From NCBI GenBank assembly GCA_023955225.1, contig JAGSGJ010000026.1:1-28804 (forward strand): DNA of 28,804 nucleotides. The letters are read 5' to 3'. The position numbers and the translations under genes are program-made. The notes below the pieces were generated by a model. The model did no database searches and was not told the DNA's origin. It saw nothing but the letters and a program-made list of their open reading frames with translations. Below, in pieces: positions 1-8,504 of the stretch. The first letter of the stretch is position 1; every line of letters starts with the position of its first letter. The DNA comes from Sulfurovum sp. (GTDB lineage Bacteria > Campylobacterota > Campylobacteria > Campylobacterales > Sulfurovaceae).

Positions 1-524
1 CAAAAGAGACAGACAACCTTGTCATTAAAGCAGATGCTTTACATTATAAAACAGACTTATGGAGCAATGCCGCTGTTTTGGTAGCATTGGGATTGGTATA
101 TATGACAGGTATGGATGCCATAGATGCGATATTTGGTTTAGGTATAGGGCTTTATATTATCTACTCTGCGTATGAGATCATACATGAGGGAATAGAGATA
201 CTTTTAGACCGTGCGCTGGATGCTGATATGGTGGAAAAGATTGGCGAAATTATCTCGAATCATCCTGAAATAACAAGTTACCATTGGCTGAAAACACGTA
301 CGGATGGAACAACTAACTTTGTAGAGTTTCATATGGTCCTACGTCCCAATATGTTGCTACTTGAAGCACATCGTATCGCCGATCAAGTAGAAGATCAGAT
401 TTTTTTACTGGATATCAATAAAAAATGGATCATTACACCGCACTTTGATCCTTATGATGATGAACGTATGAATGTTGCAATGCTTAATGGCAAGCATTTA
501 TCCAGAGTGACCAAAGAGAAATAA
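1..524 (+). CDS. Cation diffusion facilitator transporter, C-terminal part (5' end outside window)
   Basis: The gene enters from the left; the frame is open from base 3, so the ATG at 78 is internal. Visible: residues matching the CDF metal-site region (KADALHYKTDLWSN, with the H and D that help bind the metal), then two membrane helices (about codons 30-65), then the cytoplasmic domain with the typical LLDRALD turn and a beta-alpha-beta fold containing histidines (SYHWLKTR, EFHMVL, HPEI). CDF proteins (FieF/CzcD type) export Zn2+, Fe2+, Co2+ or Cd2+ from the cytoplasm by proton antiport; which metal cannot be told. The C-terminal domain is the dimeric metal-sensing domain. The stop overlaps the hemD start (TAATG), so the two genes are probably co-translated. 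Confidence 0.85.
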   Translation, partial: KETDNLVIKADALHYKTDLWSNAAVLVALGLVYMTGMDAIDAIFGLGIGLYIIYSAYEIIHEGIEILLDRALDADMVEKIGEIISNHPEITSYHWLKTRTDGTTNFVEFHMVLRPNMLLLEAHRIADQVEDQIFLLDINKKWIITPHFDPYDDERMNVAMLNGKHLSRVTKEK

Positions 525-1189
525 TGACTCACAGTGATGGTATGATTTATCTTTTATCTCCTTCGCCTAGAGAAGGAACGATACATCTACCCATGATACG
601 TTTTTCACTTCTGCCGTCAACGATAGATTTTTCAAAATGTGATACACTTATGTTTACCTCCAAGCAGGCTGTCAAGAGTGCAGAAGCATTAGACCCTGAA
701 TGGAAAAAGTACCCTTGTTTAGCCATAGGTTCATCCACGGCAAAAGAGATAGAATCTTTGGGTGGAAAAGTAGTCTACCAACCCAAATCATTTTATGCAA
801 AGATATTGACTCAAGATATTATCACACAATTTCAAGATAAAAAGGTTTTATATCTACGGCCTAAAGAAGTCTCTTTTGATTCAAAAAACTTTCTAGCCAA
901 GGAAGGTATAGAACTTCAGGAACAGATCATTTATGAGACTTCTTGTATCCGCTATGGGAAAAAAGAGAAACCAAGCAAAAATGCCATTATCATCTTTACC
1001 TCCCCCTCAACGATTCATTGTTTTTTGAAAAATTTTGAATGGGAGGAAAGCTATACCGCAGTAGTCATAGGTGAAGCGACAAAAGTACATTTACCCACCC
1101 ATGCACGCTATGAAGTGGCAGATAGACCACTTATAGATGCTTGTATCACAAAAGCAAATCAGATTTTACTCACTTCTAACTCCAAATAG
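524..1189 (+). CDS. hemD: Uroporphyrinogen-III synthase (HemD)
   Basis: This 221-residue protein has the loose signature of HemD, a fast-diverging family that cyclises hydroxymethylbilane to uroporphyrinogen III in heme/siroheme synthesis. Visible features: the early segment DTLMFTSKQAVKSAEAL (the family's 'i-FTS-nAV' motif), LAIGSSTAKEIESLG (the 'aiG..Ta..l...G' motif), VLYLRPKE, the hinge YETSCI, and the second FTSPSTIHCFL and VVIGEATKVHL motifs. Length fits. It starts at the last base of the CDF stop codon with no clear Shine-Dalgarno, so translation is likely coupled. No other heme genes are in view. The assignment rests on motif pattern, as overall sequence conservation in HemD is low. 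Confidence 0.8.
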   Translation: MTHSDGMIYLLSPSPREGTIHLPMIRFSLLPSTIDFSKCDTLMFTSKQAVKSAEALDPEWKKYPCLAIGSSTAKEIESLGGKVVYQPKSFYAKILTQDIITQFQDKKVLYLRPKEVSFDSKNFLAKEGIELQEQIIYETSCIRYGKKEKPSKNAIIIFTSPSTIHCFLKNFEWEESYTAVVIGEATKVHLPTHARYEVADRPLIDACITKANQILLTSNSK

Positions 1190-1191
1190 GT

Positions 1192-1197
1192 TATAAT
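1192..1197 (+). promoter_or_regulatory. -10 box of the non-coding RNA upstream of purD
   Basis: A perfect TATAAT sits 3 bases after the hemD stop, giving a predicted transcription start near 1204. The 12-base string GGTTATAATAAA around it recurs exactly at 1521-1532, just before purD, which suggests two separate transcripts: the RNA block and the purD operon. No good -35 box is seen, as is common for sigma70 promoters in Campylobacterota. Confidence 0.55.
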
Positions 1198-1203
1198 AAA
1201 TTC

Positions 1204-1505
1204 AACCTAGGTGATGCGACTACTGTATTTGGGGTCCAACATTAATTTTAGTGGGACATGTAGTCTCTTGGTGTGTGGAAGTTTTCGTTTGAGTTTGACT
1301 TGGTCGACGAGAAATCATCCCCTAAAGAGGGACTCTCTCCTACGCCGTTGGCTATATAGGGCCGACTTTAAACAGAACGCTCACCCGGGCCTTATTAGTG
1401 ACGATTCTTGCACGCATAGGACTTTGGAAAGGTCATCGTCGAACAAGGCAGTTCGCCTTCAAACCTTTCCAAAACCCTCTACGCACAATGATCATCCCTA
1501 CTAAA
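1204..1505 (+). ncRNA. Structured non-coding RNA candidate upstream of purD (possibly 6S RNA)
   Basis: The 362 bases between hemD and purD are richer in G+C than the other spacers, lack a convincing gene and are full of paired segments. Seen: an 11-bp perfect stem TTTGGAAAGGT/ACCTTTCCAAA (about 1424-1434 and 1464-1474) with an inner AAGGC/GCCTT hairpin; its helix extends outward imperfectly to TTAGT/ACTAA (about 1394/1499), forming a long rod; GACTAC/GTAGTC with inner GTCC/GGAC near 1218-1266; GTTGGC/GCCGAC near 1347-1366; and TAGG-T-GATG (about 1209) able to close with CATCCCTA (about 1494). From memory, 6S RNA lies upstream of purD in Helicobacter, and a long rod is the 6S shape; 6S is about 180 nt, so it may occupy only part of this block. 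I find no tmRNA, RNase P or SRP signatures. Exact ends are unknown. Confidence 0.45.
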
Positions 1506-1523
1506 CAAACCGCATATTATGGT

Positions 1524-1529
1524 TATAAT
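1524..1529 (+). promoter_or_regulatory. -10 box of the purD operon
   Basis: TATAAT lies 22 bases before the purD start, with a predicted transcription start near 1536. A GGAG Shine-Dalgarno follows at about 1540-1543, so the leader is very short. Confidence 0.55.
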
Positions 1530-1551
1530 AAACTTTTTCGGAGAATTTTAA

Positions 1552-2820
1552 ATGAACGTATTGATGATAGGTGCTGGTGGTAGAGAATATTCTATTGGTT
1601 TGGCATTGACTAAAGATGAGAATGTAGAGAAGATTTATTTTGCACCGGGTAATGGAGCAACAGATACTTTAGGTGAGAACTTGGATATTAGTGATTTTTC
1701 TGAGTTGGCTGATTTTGTTGAAACAAATGATGTTGCACTGACTATCGTTGGACCCGAAGCACCATTGGTAGATGGTATTGTTGATGTATTTGAGGCTAGA
1801 GGTCTTACGATCTTTGGACCTACAGCCCAGGCTGCTCAACTTGAAGGTTCTAAAATCTTTATGAAAAACTTTCTTGCTCGTCATAATGTTCCTACAGCAA
1901 AGTATATCGAAACCGACTCACTTCAGGCTGCGTATGATTTCATCATGACACTTGATGCACCGATCGTGGTTAAAGCAGATGGTCTTTGTGGTGGTAAGGG
2001 TGTGATTATCGCTCAAAGTCATGATGAAGCAAAAAAGGCTGCGGGTGAAATGCTTTCTGGTAACTCGTTTGGTGATGCTGGAACAAGCATCGTTGTTGAA
2101 GAGTTTCTAGATGGGTATGAGCTTTCTGTGTTTGCTATCTGTGATGGAAAAGATTATGTGGTCTTACCTGCTGCACAAGATCATAAAAAACTCCTCAATA
2201 ATGATGAAGGTCCAAATACAGGTGGTATGGGTGCATATGCGCCAACACCTCTAGTCAATGATGAGATCTATCGTAAGTTGAATGAGAGAGTTATAGAGCC
2301 TACTCTTAAAGGTATGGAAGCTGAAGGTATGCCGTTTACAGGTGTACTTTTTATCGGTGTGATGGTAGTTAAAGGCGAGCCTATCATTCTTGAGTATAAT
2401 GTACGTTTTGGTGACCCTGAATGTGAAGAGTTGATGCCGTTACTCAAGTCTCCGGCTTCTGAACTGTTTTATAAGGCAGCAACAGGGGATCTTAAAAATG
2501 CCAATATCGAGTTTCATGATAAATATGCAGTTGGTGTAGTCATGGCGAGCAAAGACTATCCGTATAAGAGTACACCTCCTTCAGAGATCATCGTTGATGA
2601 TATTTATCATGCAGATGTAAGTGAAAACGCACATATCTCTTATGCAGGAGTGACGCGTGGTGAAGATGGAAAACTCTATGCAAGCGGTGGTAGGGTACTG
2701 GTTTGTGTAGGTGTAGGTGACAGCATTAGAGAAGCGCAGCAACGTGCCTATATGTTAGTAGGACAAGTTCATTTTGCAGGTAAGCAGTGTCGCACAGACA
2801 TTGCATATCAGGCACTATAG
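1552..2820 (+). CDS. purD: Phosphoribosylamine-glycine ligase (GAR synthetase, PurD)
   Basis: This 422-residue protein has the standard PurD length. It performs the second step of de novo purine synthesis, joining glycine to phosphoribosylamine with ATP in the cytoplasm. Visible: the N-terminal dinucleotide-like loop VLMIGAGGREYSIGLAL (usual form GSGGREHA; here Y replaces H), the NDVALTIVGPEAPLVDGIVD segment, the ATP-grasp domain with PIVVKADGLCGGKGV and VVEEFLDGYELSVF, the diagnostic HKKLLNNDEGPNTGGMGAY-type block, and the metal-binding LEYNVRFGDPECE. The start is chosen at the ATG preceded by GGAG 8 bases upstream. The adjacent RDD and lptD genes follow at 9 bases or with overlap, so purD leads a mixed operon. 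The link between a purine gene and a small RNA upstream matches what is known of 6S loci. Confidence 0.97.
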   Translation: MNVLMIGAGGREYSIGLALTKDENVEKIYFAPGNGATDTLGENLDISDFSELADFVETNDVALTIVGPEAPLVDGIVDVFEARGLTIFGPTAQAAQLEGSKIFMKNFLARHNVPTAKYIETDSLQAAYDFIMTLDAPIVVKADGLCGGKGVIIAQSHDEAKKAAGEMLSGNSFGDAGTSIVVEEFLDGYELSVFAICDGKDYVVLPAAQDHKKLLNNDEGPNTGGMGAYAPTPLVNDEIYRKLNERVIEPTLKGMEAEGMPFTGVLFIGVMVVKGEPIILEYNVRFGDPECEELMPLLKSPASELFYKAATGDLKNANIEFHDKYAVGVVMASKDYPYKSTPPSEIIVDDIYHADVSENAHISYAGVTRGEDGKLYASGGRVLVCVGVGDSIREAQQRAYMLVGQVHFAGKQCRTDIAYQAL

Positions 2821-2829
2821 GAAGTAGGG

Positions 2830-3285
2830 ATGTCTGAATCTCTTTCCTTATCTGTTGCAAGCAGTCAAAAAAGAATCACCGCTTTTGTGATAGATGATAT
2901 CGTAATCTCTGTGTTTTTTATCATAATATTTTACAATCAGTTTTCTGCAGTTTTTTCAAATATTACAGTGGTAGATGAAGCAGCGCTTGAGAGCGTTAAT
3001 GCTTTTATTGCTCAAAATCTTCTAGTTGTACTCGCTATAAAGCTCATCTATCATACGGTTTTTGTTTGGCAAAATGGTATGACTCTGGGTAAGTATCTCA
3101 TGAAGATAAAAGTGATAGACTTAGAAACTGGAAATACCCCTGTTTTTCAAAAGGCATTTTTACGAGCTTCAGTAAGGATCCCAAGTGAAATACTGTTTTA
3201 TTTGGGGTTTCTTATGGCATTCTTTGTACCACTTAGACAAACACTTCATGATAAAATCTCTAATTGTGTAGTTGTTAATGACTAA
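2830..3285 (+). CDS. RDD-family membrane protein
   Basis: A 151-residue integral membrane protein. The name-giving pattern is present: R-x-x-A-F-x-x-D-D near the start (KRITAFVIDDIVISV), the block ...NGMTLGKYLMKIKVID..., then FLRASVRIPSEILFY with a further helix and the usual RQTLHDKISNCVVV end. Three to four helices: about residues 20-40, 63-80 and 115-135. RDD proteins are widespread; some are linked to ion transport or stress tolerance, but no general function is established. It is 9 bases downstream of purD and overlaps lptD, so it belongs to this operon. Its place directly before lptD hints at an envelope role, which is inference only. Confidence 0.85.
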   Translation: MSESLSLSVASSQKRITAFVIDDIVISVFFIIIFYNQFSAVFSNITVVDEAALESVNAFIAQNLLVVLAIKLIYHTVFVWQNGMTLGKYLMKIKVIDLETGNTPVFQKAFLRASVRIPSEILFYLGFLMAFFVPLRQTLHDKISNCVVVND

Positions 3286-5359
3286 AAATATTTTCTTTTT
3301 TCTTGTAGCTATTGTAGTGGGCGTGCAAATATTGTCTGCTGCTTCAGATAAAAGTAAAATTGAAATAACAGCAAAACAGGTAGAAGCTACAAAAAACGTA
3401 ATTAGAGCAAGAGAGAATGTGATCGTTTATTATGAAGACTCTGTGATCAAAGCATCTTCTGCACACTTTGATAAAAGTACTAAAGTGCTTCTTCTTGATG
3501 GTAAAATCGAAATGATTGGATACGAAGGAAGTAAAGTACATACAGATCATCTTGAAATTCATACGGATACAAAAGAGGTCACGTTTGATGAACTCTTCCT
3601 TATAGCTAAAAATGATGTATGGATCTTTTCAAATGATGCACATAAAGAAGATGCAAATTATACTTTAGGCGCATCTGTACTTTCGAGTTGTGATATCGAA
3701 GATCCTTTATGGAAAATGGTTTTTTCCCGTTCTTCATATGATAGTGAGGCAGACTATATAAAGATGTATGGTGCAAAAGTGTATCTGTGGGATATTCCTA
3801 TGTTCTATACACCTTATCTAGCATTTTCAACTAATAAAAAGAGAACTTCAGGACTCCTCTTCCCAGGCTTTGGATATTCATCCAATGAAGGATTCCTTTA
3901 TGAACAGCCTATATATTGGGCTATTTCTCCAAGTATGGATATGGAGTTTAATCCTCAGATCAGGACATCAAGAAGTGTAGGGATGTATAGTACATTACGT
4001 TTTGTTGATTCAGCGTATTCGTCTGGAGAGTTAAGGGTCGGGTATTTTAAAGATAAGACAGACTATATAGAAGATAACTATCTCCGAAATGATAGTCACT
4101 ATGGGATAGAATTTAACTATGAATCTTCTAAAGTATTTTCTGATAAGTTACCTCAAGGTTTTACGGATGGCTTATATATTAATACAACCTACCTCAATGA
4201 CATTGATTATCTTAATTTACAAAACAGTAATCTAGAGCATTTTGGACTTGTTCCTTTACAAGAGTCAAGAGTGAATTATTTTGCCTATAACAATGACTTT
4301 TACACGGGACTCAATGCTAAGTATTTTATAGACACAAGAAAAGAAGACAATGATGATACACTTCAGATACTTCCTTCTGTACAATTACATAAGTATTTGA
4401 ATCATTTGATATGGGACAACCTCACATACAGTGCAGATCTTCGCATTAACAATCTTTATAGACAAAAAGGTACTACCCTCCGTCAGGCAGCACTCAAAGT
4501 ACCTTTAGAATTTACCACATCATTTTTTGATGATTTTTTAAATCTCTCCTTGGGTGAAGAGATTTATTATAGTAAATTCTTTTTTGGCAATGAGGATTAT
4601 CTCTATGATGATTTTGAGTACTATAGCAACATACATAAAGTAAAACTTTTTACAGATCTAACAAAAAAATTTGATAGCTTTATACATGTACTACAACCCT
4701 CTTTTACCTATATTAAACCAGGGAGTGAACACCAGTCTCCTGCAATCTCTTCTTTAGATGTGAATCAAACAGCATTATTTACTGTTGGACTGCCTGAAGA
4801 ACACTATGCTTTTTCTTTGAGTCAATACTTTTATGATGAGAATATGAAGTTGAAATTTTTTCAAAGGTTTACGCAAAGGTATTATCTGGACAGAAGTTAT
4901 GAACTTGCTGATATGAGTAATGAGATGCAGTACAATTGGGACCAATGGAACCTTTATAACAATACCACCTACTCTCATGAGTACGGAAAAATACGTGAAT
5001 CATCCAGCCGTATCGCATTAAATAATACAGATTATCATTTGAGTATAGGACATACCTATAAACAGATTTTACCTGATCTCCCTAATTCTAGTTCGGCCAA
5101 TGATATGAGTCTTACTTTTGGATACACACTCAATGAACAGATTAAATTGAATGGCGGATTTACGTATGATGTGGATGATGCTTCTAATAACCAGTGGAGG
5201 TTTGGTGGAAGTTATCATCGTGACTGCTGGAGTGTTGCTGCTTCTATTAGAGAAGAGATTACACCAAGACCTACAGGGTTTACCACAGATACTTCTTTTT
5301 CTGTACAGTTAAACTTTATTCCTTTTGGTGGACTAGGTAGTGGAGATACAGGAGAATGA
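3278..5359 (+). CDS. lptD: LPS-assembly outer-membrane protein LptD
   Basis: LptD is the outer-membrane half of the LptDE translocon that inserts lipopolysaccharide into the outer leaflet. The start taken is the ATG at 3278; a TTG two codons earlier is less likely. From 3278 the protein has 693 residues: a signal peptide (NIFFFLVAIVVGVQILSAAS, about 2-21), an OstA/LptA-like beta-jellyroll (about 25-130, with IEITAKQVEATKN and NVIVYYEDSVIKASSAHFDKSTK), then the LptD-family barrel start SSCDIEDPLWKMVF...LWDIPMFYTPYLAF with the signature RTSGLLFPGFGYS, and a long Tyr/Asp-rich beta-barrel. Two cysteines (SSCD and the C-terminal RDCW) could form the family's disulfide. It overlaps the RDD gene by 8 bases and the next gene by ATGA, so it is tightly coupled. 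No lptE is adjacent. Confidence 0.95.
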   Translation: MTKNIFFFLVAIVVGVQILSAASDKSKIEITAKQVEATKNVIRARENVIVYYEDSVIKASSAHFDKSTKVLLLDGKIEMIGYEGSKVHTDHLEIHTDTKEVTFDELFLIAKNDVWIFSNDAHKEDANYTLGASVLSSCDIEDPLWKMVFSRSSYDSEADYIKMYGAKVYLWDIPMFYTPYLAFSTNKKRTSGLLFPGFGYSSNEGFLYEQPIYWAISPSMDMEFNPQIRTSRSVGMYSTLRFVDSAYSSGELRVGYFKDKTDYIEDNYLRNDSHYGIEFNYESSKVFSDKLPQGFTDGLYINTTYLNDIDYLNLQNSNLEHFGLVPLQESRVNYFAYNNDFYTGLNAKYFIDTRKEDNDDTLQILPSVQLHKYLNHLIWDNLTYSADLRINNLYRQKGTTLRQAALKVPLEFTTSFFDDFLNLSLGEEIYYSKFFFGNEDYLYDDFEYYSNIHKVKLFTDLTKKFDSFIHVLQPSFTYIKPGSEHQSPAISSLDVNQTALFTVGLPEEHYAFSLSQYFYDENMKLKFFQRFTQRYYLDRSYELADMSNEMQYNWDQWNLYNNTTYSHEYGKIRESSSRIALNNTDYHLSIGHTYKQILPDLPNSSSANDMSLTFGYTLNEQIKLNGGFTYDVDDASNNQWRFGGSYHRDCWSVAASIREEITPRPTGFTTDTSFSVQLNFIPFGGLGSGDTGE

Positions 5360-5628
5360 TCATCAGCCCTAAAGAGGAGATAGAAAAAGCGTTAGAGGTA
5401 TTAAGTTTACCTAAGCTTATCAGTAGGGCAGATATAAAAAAACAATACCATTTTCTAGCAAAAAAGAATCACCCTGACTTAGGAGGTGATGTTGAAAACA
5501 TGGAACAGTTAAATCATGCCTATAGATTATTGATGAAGTATATAGAAGAGTTTCGTTATACTTTTGATGAAGAAGAAATTTCTAAACAATTCCCAGGAGC
5601 AGACTATGCCCAGCGATTCAAACCCTAA
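5356..5628 (+). CDS. Small stand-alone J-domain protein
   Basis: A 90-residue protein that is little more than a J domain: helix II with IKKQYHFLAKKNHPDLGGD, holding the HPD triad at residues 39-41 that stimulates DnaK ATPase, followed by helix III (MEQLNHAYRLLMKYIEEFR). No G/F region, zinc finger or membrane segment is present. Full DnaJ is encoded at 16568-17707, so this is a second, specialised co-chaperone. It begins inside the lptD stop codon (ATGA overlap) and its 3' end overlaps the next gene by 23 bases. Similar small J proteins sit in this lptD-pnp cluster in other Campylobacterota (from memory). A role in recruiting DnaK to a client made by the operon is inference. Confidence 0.85.
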   Translation: MIISPKEEIEKALEVLSLPKLISRADIKKQYHFLAKKNHPDLGGDVENMEQLNHAYRLLMKYIEEFRYTFDEEEISKQFPGADYAQRFKP

Positions 5629-6292
5629 TACGTATTTTGAAGATAGAGAAGATGCCTCAAAACAATTGATTGAGACACTTCCTATAGAGCTGCTTTCAAA
5701 AAATGAAACGGTAGTGATAGGTGTAAGTGAAGGAGGGGTTTATTTCGCAGATCAGATATCCAAAGCTATCGATGCACAGATGGATATCTTACTGACTGAG
5801 CCTATTTTGGCACCCAATAACCCTGAATTGGCTATTGCGATGGTTTCTGAAACAGAAGAAGTGGTGATGCATAAAGCACTTATCGATGCGTTTGAGATCA
5901 ATGAAGATTATGTGTATGGTGAAGCACATAGAAAGTATGAAGAAGAAGTACTCTCCTATGTATATAAATATCGAAAAGGTAACGATCTGATCTCGCTACA
6001 AGGAAAGTACGTTGTGTTAGCCGATGAGTGTATAGAAACAGGACTTACTATGATGGTTGCCCTTAAGTCAGTCATTGCAAGAGGTGCTAAAAATATCTAT
6101 ATTGCAACGCCTATTTTGGACAAAGGTGTATATCAGAATTTGCTTACTGTGTGTGATGGTGTATTTTGCCCTCATACGATACAAGACTATATTTCGATAG
6201 AATACTATTATAAAGATTTTCAAAGATTGAATTTTGAAGAGATATCATCCATGGTAAATAATCAAGAAGTAAAAATCAGAGAAGAAGAGTAA
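5606..6292 (+). CDS. Predicted phosphoribosyltransferase (COG1926-like)
   Basis: I choose the ATG at 5606, preceded by AGGAG at 5594-5598, rather than the longer frame from 5564; this gives 228 residues. Visible: TVVIGVSEGGVYFADQISKAI (the loop that contacts substrate pyrophosphate), ILAPNNPELAIAMV (typical of the COG1926 class) and the PRPP-binding motif VVLADECIETGLTM at about 136-149, with the two acidic residues and the TG of the type I fold. The substrate base is not predictable. Such proteins may act in purine/pyrimidine salvage; here the neighbours are purD upstream and pnp 79 bases downstream, so a nucleotide-recycling role is plausible but unproven. The gene overlaps the J-domain gene by 23 bases. 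Confidence 0.8.
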   Translation: MPSDSNPNTYFEDREDASKQLIETLPIELLSKNETVVIGVSEGGVYFADQISKAIDAQMDILLTEPILAPNNPELAIAMVSETEEVVMHKALIDAFEINEDYVYGEAHRKYEEEVLSYVYKYRKGNDLISLQGKYVVLADECIETGLTMMVALKSVIARGAKNIYIATPILDKGVYQNLLTVCDGVFCPHTIQDYISIEYYYKDFQRLNFEEISSMVNNQEVKIREEE

Positions 6293-6371
6293 ACATATTT
6301 TTATGATGAGAAACATTTAAACATTGAAGTGTAAGTAAAGCACTAAACAGATAATAAGGAAAGATAAACGA

Positions 6372-8504
6372 ATGAAAGAACAAATGATAGAGATCAATGT
6401 AAACAGTCTCGAAGAAAAATACGAATTTAACAAAATAGCCAAACAGGCTAGTGGTGCAGTGATGTACAGACAAGGTAAAGCTGTACTGATAGCAGCAGTT
6501 GCTGTAGATGAAAAAGCAGTCGATGAAGATTTTCTTCCTTTGACCGTTCAGTATATGGAAAAGTCTTATGCTGCAGGAAAGATCCCTGGTGGTTTCATCA
6601 AGAGAGAGACAAAGCCTGGTGATTTTGAAACATTGACCTCTCGTATCGTTGACCGTTCTTTACGTCCGTTATTTCCTAAAGGGTTTAACTATCCTGTAAC
6701 GATCACAGTGATGGTGGTAAGTGCAGATTCAGAGGTTGATATGCAGGTTGCAGCTTTACATGCGGCAAATGCAGCACTATATGTTTCGGATATTCCAGTG
6801 GCTACAAGTATTGCTGCGGTTAGAGTAGGTACAGTCGGAGATGATATCGTTATCAATCCGACACTCACGCAACAAGACCAAAGTGAACTTGATCTTTTGG
6901 TTGTAGGTTCAGGTAAAGATGTGGTAATGATAGAGATGCGTACACTTGCCACTGAAGGTGAAGCGGGCCAAAATGCCAATGAGTTTGATGAATCAGCACT
7001 GGTGGATGTTATCGCGATGGCAGCAGAAGCCATAGATGCAGCAACAACTGCTTATGTAGAGGCTTTTACACCTATGGTACGAGAAGCTCTAGATCTGCCA
7101 TTGGCTGAAGATAAAGTAGATGAGTCACTTTATGCTATGATTGAAAGTAACTATGCTGAGGATGTTGAAAAAGCCATCTCTCATATGGCAAAAAGTGAGC
7201 GTTCCACAGAACTTAAAAAAATACGTACGAAAATTATGGAAGCGTTAGAGGCTGAAGGTAAAGAAGCAGATAAAGAACTTGTTACCAAAGTACTTGAACG
7301 TTATAAAAAAACAGTTGTAAGAGCAATGATATTAGATAAAAATATTCGTGCAGACGGTAGAGCACTTGATGAAGTAAGACCTATCAGCATCGAGACAAAT
7401 CTTTTACCTTCTGTACATGGCTCATGTCTTTTCACGCGTGGTCAAACTCAAGCACTTGTCACTGTAACACTTGGCGACAAAAAAGATGGACAAATGTATG
7501 AACTCATCACTGAAAAAAATTCTCAATCAGAGAACTTTATGGTGCATTATAACTTCCCAGGTTATTCTGTGGGAGAAGCCAAATACATTGGTGCTCCAGG
7601 TAGAAGAGAACTTGGGCATGGTAATTTAGGAAAAAGAGCATTAGCACCTTCGTTAGATTTGAATTATGATGGAAGTATACGTATGGTCTCTGAGATTTTA
7701 GAGAGTAATGGTTCTTCTTCTATGGCTACTATCTGTGGTGGTGCATTGGCATTGCGTGCTGCTGAGGTACATACGACAGCGCTTGTCGCAGGTATCGCTA
7801 TGGGGCTTGTAAGTGAAGGTGACAAGTATGCCGTGCTGACAGATATTATGGGACTTGAAGACCATGATGGAGATATGGACTTTAAAGTAGCAGGTACTGC
7901 AGAGGGTATCACAGCACTTCAAATGGACATGAAGCTGGGCGGTATAGATTTGGCTGTACTGAGAGATGCGCTACAAAAAGCAAGCCAGGGTAAAAATCAC
8001 ATTCTTGGACTTATGGAAGAAGCAGAGAAAAACATCGTTTCCAGTACAGCACTCCCAAGTACAGAACATTTTACCGTACATCCAAGTAAGATAGTAGATA
8101 TCATTGGTAAAGCTGGTGCAACAATCCGTGAGATCATCGAAAAGTTTGAAGTCTCTGTTGATCTTGATCGCGATGTAGGCGGCGTGAAACTTTCAGGAGG
8201 GGATAAAGAAAAAGTAGCAGAAGCAAAAGCTCATATCGAAGGTATCGCCTCATCTCCTGTAAAAAAACAGATGGAGTATAAAGTGGGTCAAAGCTACGAT
8301 GGCAAAGTGAAGAAGATAGTAGACTTCGGACTCTTTGTTGAAATGCCAGATGGCTTTGATGCACTGCTTCACATTTCAAAAGTAGCCAAAGAACGTGTCA
8401 ATAACCTTTCAGAAAGATACAGTGAAGGTGATGCTATCACAGTTGTTGTGATGGAACAGAAGGGTAAAAAAGTTGAGTTGGCTACCCCAGAGTTTTTAGC
8501 GTAA
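6372..8504 (+). CDS. pnp: Polyribonucleotide nucleotidyltransferase (PNPase)
   Basis: PNPase degrades RNA 3' to 5' by phosphorolysis, releasing nucleoside diphosphates, and is a core part of RNA decay. The 710-residue length is normal. Domain order: first RNase PH fold (about 10-145, with GGFIKRETKPGDFETLTSRIVDR), a helical linker, the catalytic second RNase PH fold (about 315-550, with FTRGQTQALVTVTLG, FMVHYNFPGYSVGE, GRRELGHGNLGKRAL and the metal-binding DIMGLEDHDGDMDFKVAGT), KH domain with GXXG in IIGKAGATIREI, and a C-terminal S1 domain (GKVKKIVDFGLFVEM). AAGGAAAG lies about 9 bases before the start. pnp is the last gene of this block. No strong hairpin terminator follows it. Confidence 0.98.
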   Translation: MKEQMIEINVNSLEEKYEFNKIAKQASGAVMYRQGKAVLIAAVAVDEKAVDEDFLPLTVQYMEKSYAAGKIPGGFIKRETKPGDFETLTSRIVDRSLRPLFPKGFNYPVTITVMVVSADSEVDMQVAALHAANAALYVSDIPVATSIAAVRVGTVGDDIVINPTLTQQDQSELDLLVVGSGKDVVMIEMRTLATEGEAGQNANEFDESALVDVIAMAAEAIDAATTAYVEAFTPMVREALDLPLAEDKVDESLYAMIESNYAEDVEKAISHMAKSERSTELKKIRTKIMEALEAEGKEADKELVTKVLERYKKTVVRAMILDKNIRADGRALDEVRPISIETNLLPSVHGSCLFTRGQTQALVTVTLGDKKDGQMYELITEKNSQSENFMVHYNFPGYSVGEAKYIGAPGRRELGHGNLGKRALAPSLDLNYDGSIRMVSEILESNGSSSMATICGGALALRAAEVHTTALVAGIAMGLVSEGDKYAVLTDIMGLEDHDGDMDFKVAGTAEGITALQMDMKLGGIDLAVLRDALQKASQGKNHILGLMEEAEKNIVSSTALPSTEHFTVHPSKIVDIIGKAGATIREIIEKFEVSVDLDRDVGGVKLSGGDKEKVAEAKAHIEGIASSPVKKQMEYKVGQSYDGKVKKIVDFGLFVEMPDGFDALLHISKVAKERVNNLSERYSEGDAITVVVMEQKGKKVELATPEFLA

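Noticed and set aside
1204..1505. tmRNA, RNase P RNA or SRP RNA as identity of the purD-upstream RNA
   Set aside because: The conserved tmRNA ends with CCA and tag frame, the RNase P P4 segments (GAGGAAAGUC, ACAGAAA) and the SRP GGAAG...AGCAG loop are absent on both strands.
1211..1583. Two open frames of 97 and 61 codons in the hemD-purD spacer
   Set aside because: Compositions are unlike proteins here (Arg/Ser/His-rich), no ribosome sites, and they lie across the paired segments of the structured RNA; the second overlaps the purD start.
6689..7033. Antisense open frames within pnp (also 7664-7922 and 8134-8379)
   Set aside because: They are shadows of the strongly conserved pnp reading frame, with low-complexity Ser/Thr/Ala translations and no ribosome sites.
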